Positions 37,626-47,628 of a stretch of DNA of 64,000 bases are shown here, piece after piece. Positions within the stretch are counted from its first letter, which is position 1, and the number at the start of each line of letters is the position of its first letter. The notes beneath the pieces were generated by a model that was not told the DNA's origin, did no database searches, and was given only the letters and a program-made list of their open reading frames with translations. The position numbers were made by a program, and so were the translations under genes. Location: the NCBI RefSeq assembly GCF_030944405.1, contig NZ_CP132339.1:186001-250000 (forward strand), written 5' to 3'. Source of the stretch: Janthinobacterium sp. J1-1 (GTDB lineage: Bacteria > Pseudomonadota > Gammaproteobacteria > Burkholderiales > Burkholderiaceae_D).

Positions 37626-38831
37626 ATGAAAAAACCGCCGCCGCCCTGGGCCTGGAGCGCCATCCTGCTGCTGCTGGTCTGCCTGCCGCGCCTGAGCATC
37701 GATTTGTACCTGCCGTCGCTGCCGGCGATGGCCGATGCGCTGCACGCCAGTGATGGACAATTGCAACTGACCCTGAGCGTGTTCATGGCCGGCTCGGCCG
37801 CCTCGATGCTGGTCTGCGGGCCGCTGGCCGACCGCTACGGACGCCGTCCGGTGCTGCTGGCCGGCACGCTGATCTACGTGCTGGCCAGCCTGGTGTGCGC
37901 CTGCGCCGGCAATGCGCCGGTGCTGATTTGTGCGCGCCTGCTGCAGGCCTTTGGCGGCTGCAGCGGCACCATGCTGGGTCGGGTGATGGTGCGCGACCGC
38001 TTTGATCGCGCCACGCAGGCGCGCCTGCTGGGCCGCATCTCGATGGGCATGGGCCTGTCGCCCATCGTCGCGCCGCTGGCCGGCAGCGTGCTCGATGCGG
38101 CCTTCGGCTGGCGCGCCGTGTTTGGCGTGCTGTGCGCGCTGGGCTTGCTGTCGCTGTGGATGACCTTGTGGTACGTGCCGGAAACCCGGCCGGCCAGGGT
38201 GGAATCGAAGGAAAGCGTGCTGGCGCTATACCGCCGCCTGCTGGGCGACGCCTACTTTCTGCGCTATGCGCTGGCGATCGGTTTTGTGTATTGCACTTAT
38301 TTTCCGTTTATCGCGGAATCGTCGGTGCTGCTGCAAAGGGGCATGCATTTGTCCCCTGGCGCCTATGCGCTGGTGTTTGCGCTGACGGTCAGCGGCTACA
38401 TGCTGGGGTCGACGCTGTTTCAGCGCTGGGGAGCGCAACAGGGAGCGGACCGCATGCTGGGCCTGGCCGCCGGGCTGAACCTGGCGGGCGCGGCCAGCCT
38501 GCTGGCGGCCGGCAGCCTGGCGCCGCAGCACCTGGCCTCGCTGGTGGCGCCGATGCTGCTGGTGATGGTGTCGGTCGGCATGGCGATTCCGGCCTGCCAG
38601 CTGGCGGTGCTGCAGCCGTATGGCGCGCAGGCGGGCAGCGCCACCGGCCTGTTCTTTTTTATCCAGATGGTGATCACGGCCGCCTGCGGCGCGCTGGTCG
38701 CGGCCATCTCGGACGGCAGCGCGCGGCCTATGGTGTGGGTCACGGCCGGCGCCAGCGCCGCGTTTGTGCTGGTCGTATCAACCACCAGGCGCCGCGCGGC
38801 GGCACATACCGCAGTTACATCACGATCTTGA
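37626..38831 (+). CDS. Bcr/CflA-type MFS drug efflux transporter
   Basis: 401 residues from ATG 37626 (MKKPPPPWAW). About 12 transmembrane helices. The Bcr/CflA pattern is clear in helices 1-5: LSIDLYLPSLPAMADALHA, MLVCGPLADRYGRRPVLL (MFS motif A) and RLLQAFGGCSGTMLGRVMVR (motif C-like). It probably exports a drug or small metabolite by proton antiport. It is divergent from the MocR regulator, which likely controls it. Its 3' end overlaps the convergent ybeD by 17 bp. Confidence 0.9.
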   Translation: MKKPPPPWAWSAILLLLVCLPRLSIDLYLPSLPAMADALHASDGQLQLTLSVFMAGSAASMLVCGPLADRYGRRPVLLAGTLIYVLASLVCACAGNAPVLICARLLQAFGGCSGTMLGRVMVRDRFDRATQARLLGRISMGMGLSPIVAPLAGSVLDAAFGWRAVFGVLCALGLLSLWMTLWYVPETRPARVESKESVLALYRRLLGDAYFLRYALAIGFVYCTYFPFIAESSVLLQRGMHLSPGAYALVFALTVSGYMLGSTLFQRWGAQQGADRMLGLAAGLNLAGAASLLAAGSLAPQHLASLVAPMLLVMVSVGMAIPACQLAVLQPYGAQAGSATGLFFFIQMVITAACGALVAAISDGSARPMVWVTAGASAAFVLVVSTTRRRAAAHTAVTSRS

Positions 38832-39090
38832 CCATCGGGTGCGCCGACAGCGCGTTGTACAGGGCGTCGAGCTGTTCGCGGCTGACGGCGCGCACGGTCA
38901 CGGTCAGGCCCGTGTAATTGCCCTTGCCCGACGGACGCACTTCCAGCCGGCCTTCGTGGAAGGTCGGATCATGGCTGATCACCAGCGCGGTGATGGTGGG
39001 CGCGAAATCGACATGCGTCGGGCCCATGATCTTGATGGGGAAGTCGCTCGGATACTCGATCAGCGATTCGCTGGGAGGGATGGTTTGCAT
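38815..39090 (-). CDS. ybeD: YbeD/DUF493 family protein
   Basis: 91 residues. The ferredoxin-like ACT-resembling fold has LIEYPSDFPIKIMGP, the HDPTFHEGRLEVRPSGKGNY segment and the conserved VTVRAVSREQLDALYNAL. Function is not established, but ybeD precedes lipB-lipA in many proteobacteria. Here it points toward lipB but is split from it by the MocR and efflux genes. A minus-strand -10 TACAAT is at 39151-39146. Confidence 0.93.
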   Translation of the reverse strand: MQTIPPSESLIEYPSDFPIKIMGPTHVDFAPTITALVISHDPTFHEGRLEVRPSGKGNYTGLTVTVRAVSREQLDALYNALSAHPMVKIVM

Positions 39091-39409
39091 GGTGGTTCCA
39101 ATCAGAAGCGGTCAGGGCGGACGTGTCGCGCCCGCATAAGCCTGTATTGTAGCGAAATTCGACAGCGGGCGAAGCGGCCGCCGGCGGCGCGCCGGACGGG
39201 CAAAAAAAAGCCAGCTGGGTAAGCTGGCCAAAACTATTTCGTTTGCACAAACAAAATAGCCGGAAAAATCGGTGCTGTCTTGCCGCAAGGCATTGCGCCG
39301 TGCTGCAATGACGCTACTGTAGACAAAACACCGACGCTTTACTTCCGGCATGTGACGAACTGCCAGTTTGGCGGCATGAAGCGCCTGAATCGCCGCCAGA
39401 CGGTAACGC
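39091..39409. other. 319-bp gap between ybeD and the FecR-like gene
   Basis: No gene. On the minus strand it holds the 3' end of the FecR-like transcript: two hairpins in tandem (39259-39234, 12-bp arms with a 2-nt loop and one G-U pair, then 39228-39210) and, further on, a probable ybeD promoter (-10 TACAAT at 39151-39146, weak -35). The stretch 39260-39409 shows nothing recognisable. Confidence 0.5.
39202..39259 (-). terminator. Tandem terminator hairpins after the FecR-like gene
   Basis: The distal hairpin GCCAGCT-TACCC-AGCTGGC (39228-39210, minus strand) is followed by eight T's (39209-39202), a textbook intrinsic terminator. A second hairpin lies just before it (39259-39234, arms of 12 nt) and is followed by TTTT. 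Both fit the end of the minus-strand transcript from 41131. Confidence 0.85.
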
Positions 39410-41131
39410 TCAGCGCTCCGCTTCCTGGATGCGGCCATTGTTTCTGCCCTGGCTGGGGCGTTCACGCGCAGGATTTCCGCGCTCGCCGCCACGCTCACCG
39501 CCGCGCTCGACACGCGGTTCGGCGGCGGGCCGCGGCGCGGGCATGGCGGGTGGTGGCGCCGCAGGCCGTGGCGCGGCCACCGGCGCAGCGGCGGCGGCCG
39601 GTTGCGGCGGTGGCCGGTTGCCACGGTCGCCACGGTCCACGCGTTCGGTGCGGTCCGGGCGTTCGATACGCTCCGGACGGTCGCCGCGTGGCCGCTCTTC
39701 GCCGCGCCAGGCCGGACGGCCCGGCTGGGCGATCGCATCCTGTACCGGCGGCAAGGCGGGTGCGGCGGGCATGGCGGGCGCCGGTGGGGCGGCCGGTGTC
39801 GCCGGCATGGCCGGTACGGCCGGGCGCCTTGGTTCGCGCACCGGCATGGCGCCGTCCTCCGTCTGCAAGCGTCCGGGCCGGTTATTCCAGTCGCGGCGCG
39901 GAAAATCGGGACGGTTCGTTTCGCGCGGCGGACGCTGTCCGCCGGCGCCGGGACCAGGCTCGGGCGCCGTACTCAGGGGCACATTGTGGATTTGCGGCGG
40001 CGGCATCGTCACGCCGTCGCGGCGACCTGGATTGCGGTCACGGTCCCGGTCGCGGTCCATCGGGGTGGGACGGCGGCCATCGGGAAGACGGTGCACGCGG
40101 TCGCCCGGCACATAACGGTCGCGCGGCGACAAGGGAAACCAGCCCATGCCGGGACCCGCCCCCGCGCCCGGGCGCGGTCCATGCTGCAGGCCCGGCCGTG
40201 GACCGTGATCGCCGCTGGCCCAGCCCACCAATGCCGGCGCCCAGGCGTTGCGGGTCCGTTCGCGGCCCGGCGCCCAGCCCCAGCGCTGGCCGACCTGCAC
40301 CCAGCGGCCATAGTGCGACGGCGCATAGCCCCACGGCGCATTGTCGATCCAGGTCCAGCCCCACGGCGCGATCCAGCTCCAGCGTCCATCGCTGTAGGGC
40401 GCCCAGCCGACGGGCACGGCGCGCGGCAGCCACAAGGGGCCGTATTCGGCGCTTTCCTGCCATGCGCCATGGCGGTCCAGCTCTTCATAGCCGGTCACGT
40501 CTTCGGTGACATAGCGCAGCGCCGGCGAGGCGGACACCACCGTTTCGGGCCAGCTGTCAAAGGCGATGCGCTGCAACGGCCCGGTGCGCAATTCCTCGTC
40601 CGTCAATTCGGCACGCTTGCCGGCGCGTAGCATCACGCTGGCCGTGCTGCCGTCGACGTCGGCCGCGCCTTCGAGCACGCTGACGACGCTGGTGCCGGGC
40701 GGACGTTCGGCGTCTATCCGCACCCAGCCTGGCTGCGTCAGCACCACGCGCGCCTGGGCGGTGGTGATTTCCAGGCCGCGCAGGGCGTCCGGATTGCGTA
40801 CCCGCACGCTGGCGCTGCCGTAACCAAGGTGCAATTTGAAACTGTCGTCATCGAGCTGCGTCACTTCCAGCTCGGAATCGCCGTCCAGGCGCACGGCGGC
40901 GCCGCCCACGCGAAACTCGGCCAGCGCATTGCGCCTGGTGGTGATCAGGTTATCGGTGCTGACCGGCCAGTTCAGCAGGGCGTCCTGCGGCGCGCCATCG
41001 CCGGCGCGCACCAGCACCTGCCCTTCGACCGTGGAAATGCGCCCGACGCGCTCGGGGGAATCGGCCAGCGCCGGCGCGCCTGCAGAGGACAGCACGAGGG
41101 CAAATACGGTATTCAGGAAAGTCGGACGCAT
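39410..41131 (-). CDS. Secreted FecR-domain / DUF6600 protein with Pro/Arg-rich tail
   Basis: 573 residues from ATG 41131 (MRPTFLNTVFALVLSSAGAP), with a signal peptide ending near ALADS. A FecR-like beta domain follows (ISTVEGQVLVRAGDG, NALAEFRVGGAAVRLDG), then the DUF6600 Trp/Gly/Pro-rich repeats (SDGRWSWIAPWGWTWID, GYAPSHYGRWVQVGQRWGW). The last ~230 residues are low-complexity Pro/Arg/Asp/Ala-rich, including DRDRDRDR-type runs, and are probably disordered. The role is unknown; members are often near TonB or envelope genes. It lacks the transmembrane anchor and N-terminal sigma-binding region of true FecR. Confidence 0.85.
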   Translation of the reverse strand: MRPTFLNTVFALVLSSAGAPALADSPERVGRISTVEGQVLVRAGDGAPQDALLNWPVSTDNLITTRRNALAEFRVGGAAVRLDGDSELEVTQLDDDSFKLHLGYGSASVRVRNPDALRGLEITTAQARVVLTQPGWVRIDAERPPGTSVVSVLEGAADVDGSTASVMLRAGKRAELTDEELRTGPLQRIAFDSWPETVVSASPALRYVTEDVTGYEELDRHGAWQESAEYGPLWLPRAVPVGWAPYSDGRWSWIAPWGWTWIDNAPWGYAPSHYGRWVQVGQRWGWAPGRERTRNAWAPALVGWASGDHGPRPGLQHGPRPGAGAGPGMGWFPLSPRDRYVPGDRVHRLPDGRRPTPMDRDRDRDRNPGRRDGVTMPPPQIHNVPLSTAPEPGPGAGGQRPPRETNRPDFPRRDWNNRPGRLQTEDGAMPVREPRRPAVPAMPATPAAPPAPAMPAAPALPPVQDAIAQPGRPAWRGEERPRGDRPERIERPDRTERVDRGDRGNRPPPQPAAAAAPVAAPRPAAPPPAMPAPRPAAEPRVERGGERGGERGNPARERPSQGRNNGRIQEAER

Positions 41132-41237
41132 GATGGCGCTCCAGTCAGGGACAACAATCAAAGGTGGCGTGGATACTGATTACAGCCCGATGCGCGCGGC
41201 GCCACAAGCCGGCTTACAAATCATTGCAACTGCTACA

Positions 41238-41876
41238 TCATGATGCATGCGCGCCGCGCTTGACGAAAAACAGCGCCGCGCCGACCGCCATCAGCAGGCC
41301 GCCAAAAAAGCGGTTCTGCTTCCTGACCGCCCTGGCGTCGCGAAAAAAGCGCTGCATCGACGAGGCCAGGTAGGCATAGCTGTGCATGACGATCAGGTCG
41401 ATGGTGCACATGGTCACGGCCAGTATCAGCAGCTGCGGCAGCACCGGCGCGGCGGGACTGATAAATTGCGGCAGCACCGCCACCATGAAGATGATGCCCT
41501 TGGGATTGGTCACATTGGTCAGGAAACCGGTCAGCACGCGCCGGCCCATGCCCGGCAGCACGGCGGCCGCATGCAGGTCGCCGGCCACCGCGATCTTCGC
41601 GCGCCACTGCGACAGCCCCAGCCAGATCAGGTACAGGGCGCCGACGGTTTTCACGATATTGAAAGCCACTTCCGAGGCCAGCAGCAGGGAACCGACGCCG
41701 GCGCCGGCGATGAACAGCACTACCAGCAAGCCCATCTGCAGGCCGAGGATGGTGGCGCTGGTCTTTTTCACGCCGTACGACAGGCCGTGCGACATCGACA
41801 GCACGGCGCCGGAACCGGGCGAGACGGCGATGATGGAAGCGGCAAGGACAAAGGCGATCCAGGTGGCAAAGCTCAT
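41238..41876 (-). CDS. LysE/RhtB-family amino-acid exporter
   Basis: 212 residues, six predicted helices. Family signatures: AASIIAVSPGSGAVLSMSHG at the N-terminus and LNIVKTVGALYLIWLGLSQW-like (AFNIVKTVGALYLIWLGLSQ) in the middle, then GFLTNVTNPKGIIFMVAVLP. Exports amino acids or related compounds such as homoserine lactone; the substrate is not evident. It stands alone, with 106 bp to the FecR-like gene and 179 bp to the divergent DUF808 gene. Confidence 0.9.
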   Translation of the reverse strand: MSFATWIAFVLAASIIAVSPGSGAVLSMSHGLSYGVKKTSATILGLQMGLLVVLFIAGAGVGSLLLASEVAFNIVKTVGALYLIWLGLSQWRAKIAVAGDLHAAAVLPGMGRRVLTGFLTNVTNPKGIIFMVAVLPQFISPAAPVLPQLLILAVTMCTIDLIVMHSYAYLASSMQRFFRDARAVRKQNRFFGGLLMAVGAALFFVKRGAHAS

Positions 41877-42055
41877 GCGAAATCCAGAAAGGAGAAGAAG
41901 ACGGCGATTTTACCGCGCCGCGTGCGTCGCTGCCGGCCGGGCTGGGTTAAGATCATGCCACCTCCTTTCTTGCATCTCAACCAATAAGAACATGATGAAC
42001 ATTCCCCTTATTTTATTGTCGCCATTCGCTTCCACCACCCTGGGAGGCGATTGAA

Positions 42056-43003
42056 ATGGCCGGCTCCAGCCTGTTTGCCCTGCTCGACGATATCGCCAGC
42101 ATCCTCGACGATGTTTCCCTGATGACCAAGGTGGCCGCCAAAAAAACGGCCGGCGTGCTGGGCGACGACCTGGCCCTGAACGCGCAGCAAGTGTCGGGCG
42201 TGCGCGCCGAACGCGAATTGCCGGTGGTGTGGGCGGTGGCGGTCGGCTCGCTGAAAAACAAGGCCATCCTGGTGCCGGCCGCGCTGGCCATCAGCGCGTT
42301 TGCGCCGTGGGCCATCACGCCGCTGCTGATGGTGGGCGGCGCCTACCTGTGCTTCGAAGGCTTTGAAAAGATCGCCCACCCGTACTTGCACCCGGACGAC
42401 AGCCACAAGGCCGAGCTGGCCGAGGCGCTGCGCGACCCGAACGTGGACCTGGTGGCGCTGGAAAAAGACAAGATCAAGGGCGCCGTGCGCACCGATTTCA
42501 TCCTGTCGGCCGAAATCATCGTGATCGCGCTCGGCACGGTGGCCACCGCCACCTTTGCCGAGCAGGTGGCGGTGGTGGTCGGCATCGCCATCATCATGAC
42601 GGTCGGCGTGTATGGCCTGGTGGCCGGCATCGTCAAGCTCGACGACGCCGGCTTCTGGCTGGCCGCGCGCAAGGGCGCCGGCGCGCTGATGGATGGCGTG
42701 CGCGCCTTTGGCCGCATGCTGGTGGCGGCCGCCCCCAAGCTGATGAAATTTTTATCGGTGGTCGGCACCCTGGCCATGTTCATGGTCGGCGGCGGCATCC
42801 TGACGCACGGCTGGCCGTGGGCCAGCAACCTGCTGCACCAGATGGAACATGCGGTGGCCGGCGTGGCGGTGGCCGGCGGCGTGCTGGCGGCCATCCTGCC
42901 CAGCGTGGTCAACGCCATCGTCGGCGTGATCGCCGGTGGCCTGGTGCTGGCGGTGGTCAGCGGCGTCCAGGCTTTGTTGCGCATGGTCAAGCCCGCCAAA
43001 TGA
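42056..43003 (+). CDS. DUF808/YedI-family inner-membrane protein
   Basis: 315 residues with a GGGAGG ribosome-binding site. The conserved N-terminal [20 protein letters not shown] and [20 protein letters not shown] are diagnostic of the YedI/DUF808 family. Several hydrophobic segments follow, including [17 protein letters not shown] and a C-terminal [18 protein letters not shown]. The function of the family is unknown. It is followed 77 bp later by another small membrane-protein gene. Confidence 0.92.
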   Translation: MAGSSLFALLDDIASILDDVSLMTKVAAKKTAGVLGDDLALNAQQVSGVRAERELPVVWAVAVGSLKNKAILVPAALAISAFAPWAITPLLMVGGAYLCFEGFEKIAHPYLHPDDSHKAELAEALRDPNVDLVALEKDKIKGAVRTDFILSAEIIVIALGTVATATFAEQVAVVVGIAIIMTVGVYGLVAGIVKLDDAGFWLAARKGAGALMDGVRAFGRMLVAAAPKLMKFLSVVGTLAMFMVGGGILTHGWPWASNLLHQMEHAVAGVAVAGGVLAAILPSVVNAIVGVIAGGLVLAVVSGVQALLRMVKPAK

Positions 43004-43080
43004 ACTTTCTGGTCTGATCAGGTGGCAGCCGCAAGCGTGGCTGCCTTCCGCATCCCTTTTAACCACCTCAGGAGCCTAGC

Positions 43081-43725
43081 ATGCCGCAACCAACCTTCCA
43101 ACGTCCGAGCAGCGCCTTTGTCGGCGCCTCGTGGGCCGCGCTGCTGATCGGCGCCGTCACCTATCTGGCGGGCCTGTGGAACGCCGGCATGGCACTCAAT
43201 GAAAAAGGCTATTACTTCACCCTGCTGATGTATGGCCTGTTCGCCGCCATTTCCCTGCAAAAATCCGTGCGCGACCGCAGTGAGGGCATCGCCGTCACCG
43301 GCATCTATTTCGGCCTGTGCTGGATCTCGGTGCTGCTGGCCTTGCTGCTGCTGACGGTGGGCCTGTTCAACGCCACCATGCAGAACAGCGAAAAAGGCTT
43401 TTATGCCATGTCATTCCTGCTGAGCCTGTTTGCGGCGGTGGCGGTGCAAAAAAACGTGCGCGATGTCGCGCAAACGGCCAGCGCCACGCCTGACGAGTCC
43501 GCCAGTGCGCCGCCCCCCCTGAACCGGCCGGGAACTAAAATCCGCTTTGCCCCTCTATCTGTTTTTATGAGGGGACGGCGTGATGGGGGACCAGCAAAAA
43601 CGTTTGCAAATGGCACTGGATGCGGCGCACATGGCGATCTGGGATTCGCACATCGTCGGCGGCCAGGTGATCGACGGCACGGTGACCTGGTCGGCGCGGG
43701 GCGCGGCGCTGCTGGGGGTCGCTGA
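43081..43725 (+). CDS. YiaA/YiaB-family inner-membrane protein with an overlapping C-terminal extension
   Basis: 214 residues; the first ~135 contain four hydrophobic segments in two similar halves ([38 protein letters not shown]; then [34 protein letters not shown]), the YiaAB repeat pattern. The last ~70 residues are basic, low-complexity and read through the first 143 bp of the downstream c-di-GMP gene in another frame, so they are probably a non-conserved run-on after a lost stop. Role unknown. Confidence 0.75.
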   Translation: MPQPTFQRPSSAFVGASWAALLIGAVTYLAGLWNAGMALNEKGYYFTLLMYGLFAAISLQKSVRDRSEGIAVTGIYFGLCWISVLLALLLLTVGLFNATMQNSEKGFYAMSFLLSLFAAVAVQKNVRDVAQTASATPDESASAPPPLNRPGTKIRFAPLSVFMRGRRDGGPAKTFANGTGCGAHGDLGFAHRRRPGDRRHGDLVGAGRGAAGGR

Positions 43726-45691
43726 ACGGCCGCTGACGCAGTCCTTCCGCGATTTTCTCGCCTGCGTGCATGCCGATGACCGCGACCACGTGGTGCAGGT
43801 GCTGCAGGACGGCGTGCAGCGGCATGGCGCCTACGCGCTGCAGTACCGCGTGGTGTGGCCAGACGGCAGCGAACGCTGGCTGGCGGCACGGGCCCACGCC
43901 TTCATGGACGCCAGCGGCCAGCCCGAACGCACCCTGGGCATCATCTGGGACATCACCGAACACACGCAGCAGGAAATCATGATCGCCGAACGCAAGGAAC
44001 TGGCGGAAGTCACGCTCAGTTCCATCGGCGACGCGGTGATGACCACCGACCCGCAGGGCAAGACGCGCTACCTGAACCGCATGGCCGAGCAATTGACGGG
44101 CTGGACCACCCAGCTGGCGCTGGGGCGCGATATCTGGGACACCATGCCGCTGGCCGACGAGCACACCGGCGCGCCGCTCGAGCACGTCGCCGTCAAATGC
44201 CTGCACCAGCGCCAGGCCATCGCCACCTCGGCGCATACCAACCTGGTCACGCGCGACGGGCGCCAGATCGCCATCGAGGATTGCGCCGCGCCGATCTGGT
44301 CGCGCGACGGCGAGATCCTCGGCGCGGTGGTGGTGTTTCGCGACGTCAGCCATGAACGCAAGCTGAGCCAGCAACTGTCGTGGCAAGCCACGCACGACCA
44401 CCTGACCGGCCTGATCAACCGGCGCCATTTCGAACAGCTGGTGGCCGGCGCCCTGCACACGTCCAAGGAGCAGGGCCATGTGCACGCGCTGCTGTACCTG
44501 GACCTGGACCAGTTCAAGGTCATCAACGATACCTGCGGCCACAGCGCCGGCGACGTGCTGCTGCAGCTGCTGGCCAAGCTGCTGCAATCGCAGATGCGCG
44601 ACAGCGACATCCTGGCGCGCCTGGGCGGTGACGAACTGGGCGTGCTGCTGCCGCACTGCCCGATGGAACATGCGCGCCAGATCGGCGAACAATTGCGCCA
44701 GTCGATCCGCGATTTCCATTTCGCCTGGGATGGCCGCAATTATGAGCTGGGCGTGAGCATCGGCATGGTGGAAGTCAACCAGGACAGCAAGTCGCTGAGC
44801 GAACTGCTGATCGCCGCCGACCAGGCCTGCTACCTGGCCAAGGAACAGGGCCGCAACCGCATCCACGTGTACCAGGAAGCCGACGTGATGCTGGCCCAGC
44901 GCCATGGCGAAATGCTGTGGATTTCGCGCCTGAACGAAGCGTTCGAGCAGCAATATTTCCGCCTCTACGCGATGCCCATCGTGCACCTGCGCGAGGGCCA
45001 GGAAAGCCACGACGAGGTGCTGCTGCGCATCCGCAACAGCAAGGGCGACCTGATATTACCCGGCGCCTTTATCCCGGCCGCCGAGCGCTATGACATGATG
45101 ATCTCGATCGACCGCTGGGTGATCCGCGCCGTCTGCGCCCATATCCAGAGCATCCGCGACAGCCTGGCGCCGGTCGAGGCGCTGGTGGAAGAACGCCGCC
45201 GCGCACCGGCCCTGTATTCGATCAACCTGTCGGGCATGTCGCTGGCCGACACCGGCTTGCAGCATTATATTACCGAGCAATTCGTGCAATACGCCATCGC
45301 GCCCGAGCAGATCTGCTTTGAAATCACCGAAACGGCGGTCATCGCCAACCTGCCCAAGGCGCAGGTCTTCATGCGCAAGCTCAAGGCGCTGGGATGCCGC
45401 TTCTCGCTGGACGACTTCGGCGCCGGCTTTTCCTCGTTCGGCTACCTGAAAGCCTTGCCGGTCGACTACCTGAAGATCGACGGCGTGTTCGTGCGCGATA
45501 TCGCCGCCAATGCGATCAACCGCGCGATGGTCAAGGCCATCAATGAAGTGGGCCACGTGATGGGCCTGAAAACCGTGGCCGAATACGTCGAAGACGAAGC
45601 GACGCTGGCCGTCATCCGCGAACTGGGCGTCGATTATGCCCAGGGCTACGCGGTGGGCAGCTTGCGCCCGCTGGTGGCCGGCATGGATTGA
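43583..45691 (+). CDS. PAS-PAS-GGDEF-EAL cyclic-di-GMP turnover protein
   Basis: 702 residues from ATG 43583; the preceding GTG at 43580 is also possible. PAS1 about 10-130 (PAC end [13 protein letters not shown]), PAS2 about 140-255 ([27 protein letters not shown]), then a GGDEF domain with [13 protein letters not shown] and an inhibitory-site RxxD (RDSD) five residues before it, and an EAL domain with [29 protein letters not shown] and LKIDGVF. GGDEL and EVLLR are mild variants but all metal-binding acids are kept, so both activities are plausible. No transmembrane segment: a cytoplasmic sensor. Confidence 0.93.
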   Translation: MGDQQKRLQMALDAAHMAIWDSHIVGGQVIDGTVTWSARGAALLGVAERPLTQSFRDFLACVHADDRDHVVQVLQDGVQRHGAYALQYRVVWPDGSERWLAARAHAFMDASGQPERTLGIIWDITEHTQQEIMIAERKELAEVTLSSIGDAVMTTDPQGKTRYLNRMAEQLTGWTTQLALGRDIWDTMPLADEHTGAPLEHVAVKCLHQRQAIATSAHTNLVTRDGRQIAIEDCAAPIWSRDGEILGAVVVFRDVSHERKLSQQLSWQATHDHLTGLINRRHFEQLVAGALHTSKEQGHVHALLYLDLDQFKVINDTCGHSAGDVLLQLLAKLLQSQMRDSDILARLGGDELGVLLPHCPMEHARQIGEQLRQSIRDFHFAWDGRNYELGVSIGMVEVNQDSKSLSELLIAADQACYLAKEQGRNRIHVYQEADVMLAQRHGEMLWISRLNEAFEQQYFRLYAMPIVHLREGQESHDEVLLRIRNSKGDLILPGAFIPAAERYDMMISIDRWVIRAVCAHIQSIRDSLAPVEALVEERRRAPALYSINLSGMSLADTGLQHYITEQFVQYAIAPEQICFEITETAVIANLPKAQVFMRKLKALGCRFSLDDFGAGFSSFGYLKALPVDYLKIDGVFVRDIAANAINRAMVKAINEVGHVMGLKTVAEYVEDEATLAVIRELGVDYAQGYAVGSLRPLVAGMD

Positions 45692-45817
45692 AGCGCCAGC
45701 TACGCCAACTTGCCAAGGCCATGGTCACTATGGCGGTAGCGGCCAAACCTCCTCCTCTGCAAAAATGACTAGCCGTGTCTGCGCGCCGTCAAATTACCCA
45801 CTCCAATTTTAAGGATT

Positions 45818-45859
45818 TTGATCTACATCAATAAATTTGCGCTGGCGACTCCTTACACT
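45818..45859 (+). promoter_or_regulatory. FNR-box class II promoter of the aer-hemN-ccoIS operon
   Basis: TTGAT-CTAC-ATCAA (45818-45831) is a perfect FNR/ANR dyad. Taking its centre (45824.5) as -41.5, the start site is 45866 and the -10 hexamer should be 45854-45859, which reads TACACT (4 of 6 consensus). The geometry is exactly that of an FNR-activated class II promoter. The first gene starts at 45942. Confidence 0.85.
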
Positions 45860-45941
45860 GATCCACGTTCTTGCAATCCTGCAAGCTTTATTCAATAAAC
45901 GCGTCCGACTGCCGTTCGACGCACCTGTCCGGGAAGCCGTC

Positions 45942-47606
45942 ATGCGCCAGAATTTGCCAGTTACCAACCGTGAAACCCTCGTGCTGGAAGACCAGGCCAT
46001 CGTCTCGAAAACGGACATGAACGGCAACATCGTGTATGTGAACCCGTATTTCAGCCAGGTCAGCGGCTTTACCGAAGCCGAATTGATCGGTTCGCCGCAG
46101 AACATCGTGCGCCACCCGGACATGCCGGCCGAGGCGTTTGCCGACATGTGGGCCTCGCTGCAGGCCGGCACGCCGTGGACCGGGCTGGTGAAAAACCGCT
46201 GCAAGAACGGCGACTACTACTGGGTGCGCGCGAATGTCACGCCGATCCGCGAGGCCGGCCAGACCATCGGTTACATGTCGGTGCGCGTCAAAGCCGACAA
46301 GGATCAGGTCAAGGTGGCCGAGGAAGCCTATCATGCCATCCGCAACCAGGAGGGCGGGCGCATCGTCATCAAGCACGGCCAGATCGTGCGCCCGGGCCTG
46401 GCCCACGTGCTGCACAAGCTGACCCATATGTCGCTCAACCTGCGCATCTGGATGGCGACCAGCGCCGTCAACTGCCTGCAGTTGCTGGTGTGCGCCATCA
46501 CCCTGTTTGCGGCGGGCGGCGCGGCGACCAACTACGGCATCTTCGGCGCCACCCTGGTCGGCTTCCTGATCAACGTCTTCCTCTGGTACACCCTGCGCAC
46601 CTCGGTGCTGCAGCCCCTGAACAAGGCGCTGAACGGCGCGCGGGCGATTGCCGCCGGCGACCTGTCGGGCAGCTTCGAGACCGACAGCACCGACGAAGTG
46701 GGCCAGCTGCTGCGCGCGCTGCAACAGATGAACAGCAACCTGATCGCCACCATCCGCGACGTGCGCATCAATGTGGAAACCATGGCCGTGGCGACCAAGC
46801 AGATTGCGGCCGGCAATATGGACCTGTCGGGCCGCACCGAATCGCAGGCCGCCAGCCTGGAAGAGACGGCGTCGAGCATCGAGGAATTCTCGTCGACCGT
46901 CAAGCAGAACGCCGACAACTCGATACAGGCCAGCGACCTGGCCGTGGCCGCCTCGAAGGTGGCGGTGCAGGGCGGCGAGATCGTCGCCGACGTGATCACC
47001 ACCATGGATGACATCAACGCCTCGTCGAAGAAGATCGTCGACATCATCGGCCTGATCGAAGGCATCGCCTTCCAGACCAATATCCTGGCCTTGAACGCGG
47101 CCGTGGAAGCGGCGCGCGCCGGTGAACAGGGCCGCGGCTTTGCGGTGGTGGCTGGCGAAGTGCGCAACCTGGCGCAGCGCTCGTCGGTGGCGGCCAAGGA
47201 CATCAAGCAGCTGATCGATATTTCCGTCAGCAAGGTCGGCGCCGGCATGGTGCAGGTCAACCGCGCCGGCACCACCATGGAACAGGTGGTCAGCTCGGTG
47301 CAGCAGGTGACGGCCATCATGCAGGAAATCTCGATCGCCTCGCGCGAGCAGAGCATCGGCGTCGACCAGGTCAACACCGCGATTGCCCACATGGACCAGG
47401 TGACGCAGCAGAACGCGGCGCTGGTCGAGGAAGCGGCGGCGGCCGCCACCCGCCTGTCGGAGGAAGCGGCCAGCCTGTCGCAGGCCGTCAGCCTGTTCAA
47501 TTTCGGCAAGATGCCGCCAGCGCGCCGGGTCACCCTGACCGGCAAGGGCCGCGGCGGCGCCGCCAACGCCGGCAAGAACGCCGGCCTGAAACGCCTGGCC
47601 GCCTGA
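45942..47606 (+). CDS. Aer-like PAS-containing methyl-accepting chemotaxis protein (aerotaxis receptor)
   Basis: 554 residues from ATG 45942. N-terminal PAS domain (about 15-115) with [19 protein letters not shown] and [17 protein letters not shown], the pattern of Aer. Two membrane helices follow ([17 protein letters not shown] and [18 protein letters not shown]) with almost no periplasmic loop, then HAMP and the MCP signalling hairpin ([37 protein letters not shown]). It should report cellular redox state to the flagellar switch. It is the first gene behind the FNR box, with hemN 22 bp downstream, so aerotaxis and microaerobic haem supply are co-regulated. Confidence 0.93.
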   Translation: MRQNLPVTNRETLVLEDQAIVSKTDMNGNIVYVNPYFSQVSGFTEAELIGSPQNIVRHPDMPAEAFADMWASLQAGTPWTGLVKNRCKNGDYYWVRANVTPIREAGQTIGYMSVRVKADKDQVKVAEEAYHAIRNQEGGRIVIKHGQIVRPGLAHVLHKLTHMSLNLRIWMATSAVNCLQLLVCAITLFAAGGAATNYGIFGATLVGFLINVFLWYTLRTSVLQPLNKALNGARAIAAGDLSGSFETDSTDEVGQLLRALQQMNSNLIATIRDVRINVETMAVATKQIAAGNMDLSGRTESQAASLEETASSIEEFSSTVKQNADNSIQASDLAVAASKVAVQGGEIVADVITTMDDINASSKKIVDIIGLIEGIAFQTNILALNAAVEAARAGEQGRGFAVVAGEVRNLAQRSSVAAKDIKQLIDISVSKVGAGMVQVNRAGTTMEQVVSSVQQVTAIMQEISIASREQSIGVDQVNTAIAHMDQVTQQNAALVEEAAAAATRLSEEAASLSQAVSLFNFGKMPPARRVTLTGKGRGGAANAGKNAGLKRLAA

Positions 47607-47628
47607 ACTTTACAAGAATCGATCCATC

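Noticed and set aside
45888..47390. 500-codon minus-strand frame opposite the Aer-like receptor
   Set aside because: Compositional shadow with no domain; the plus-strand gene has PAS, HAMP and MCP motifs.
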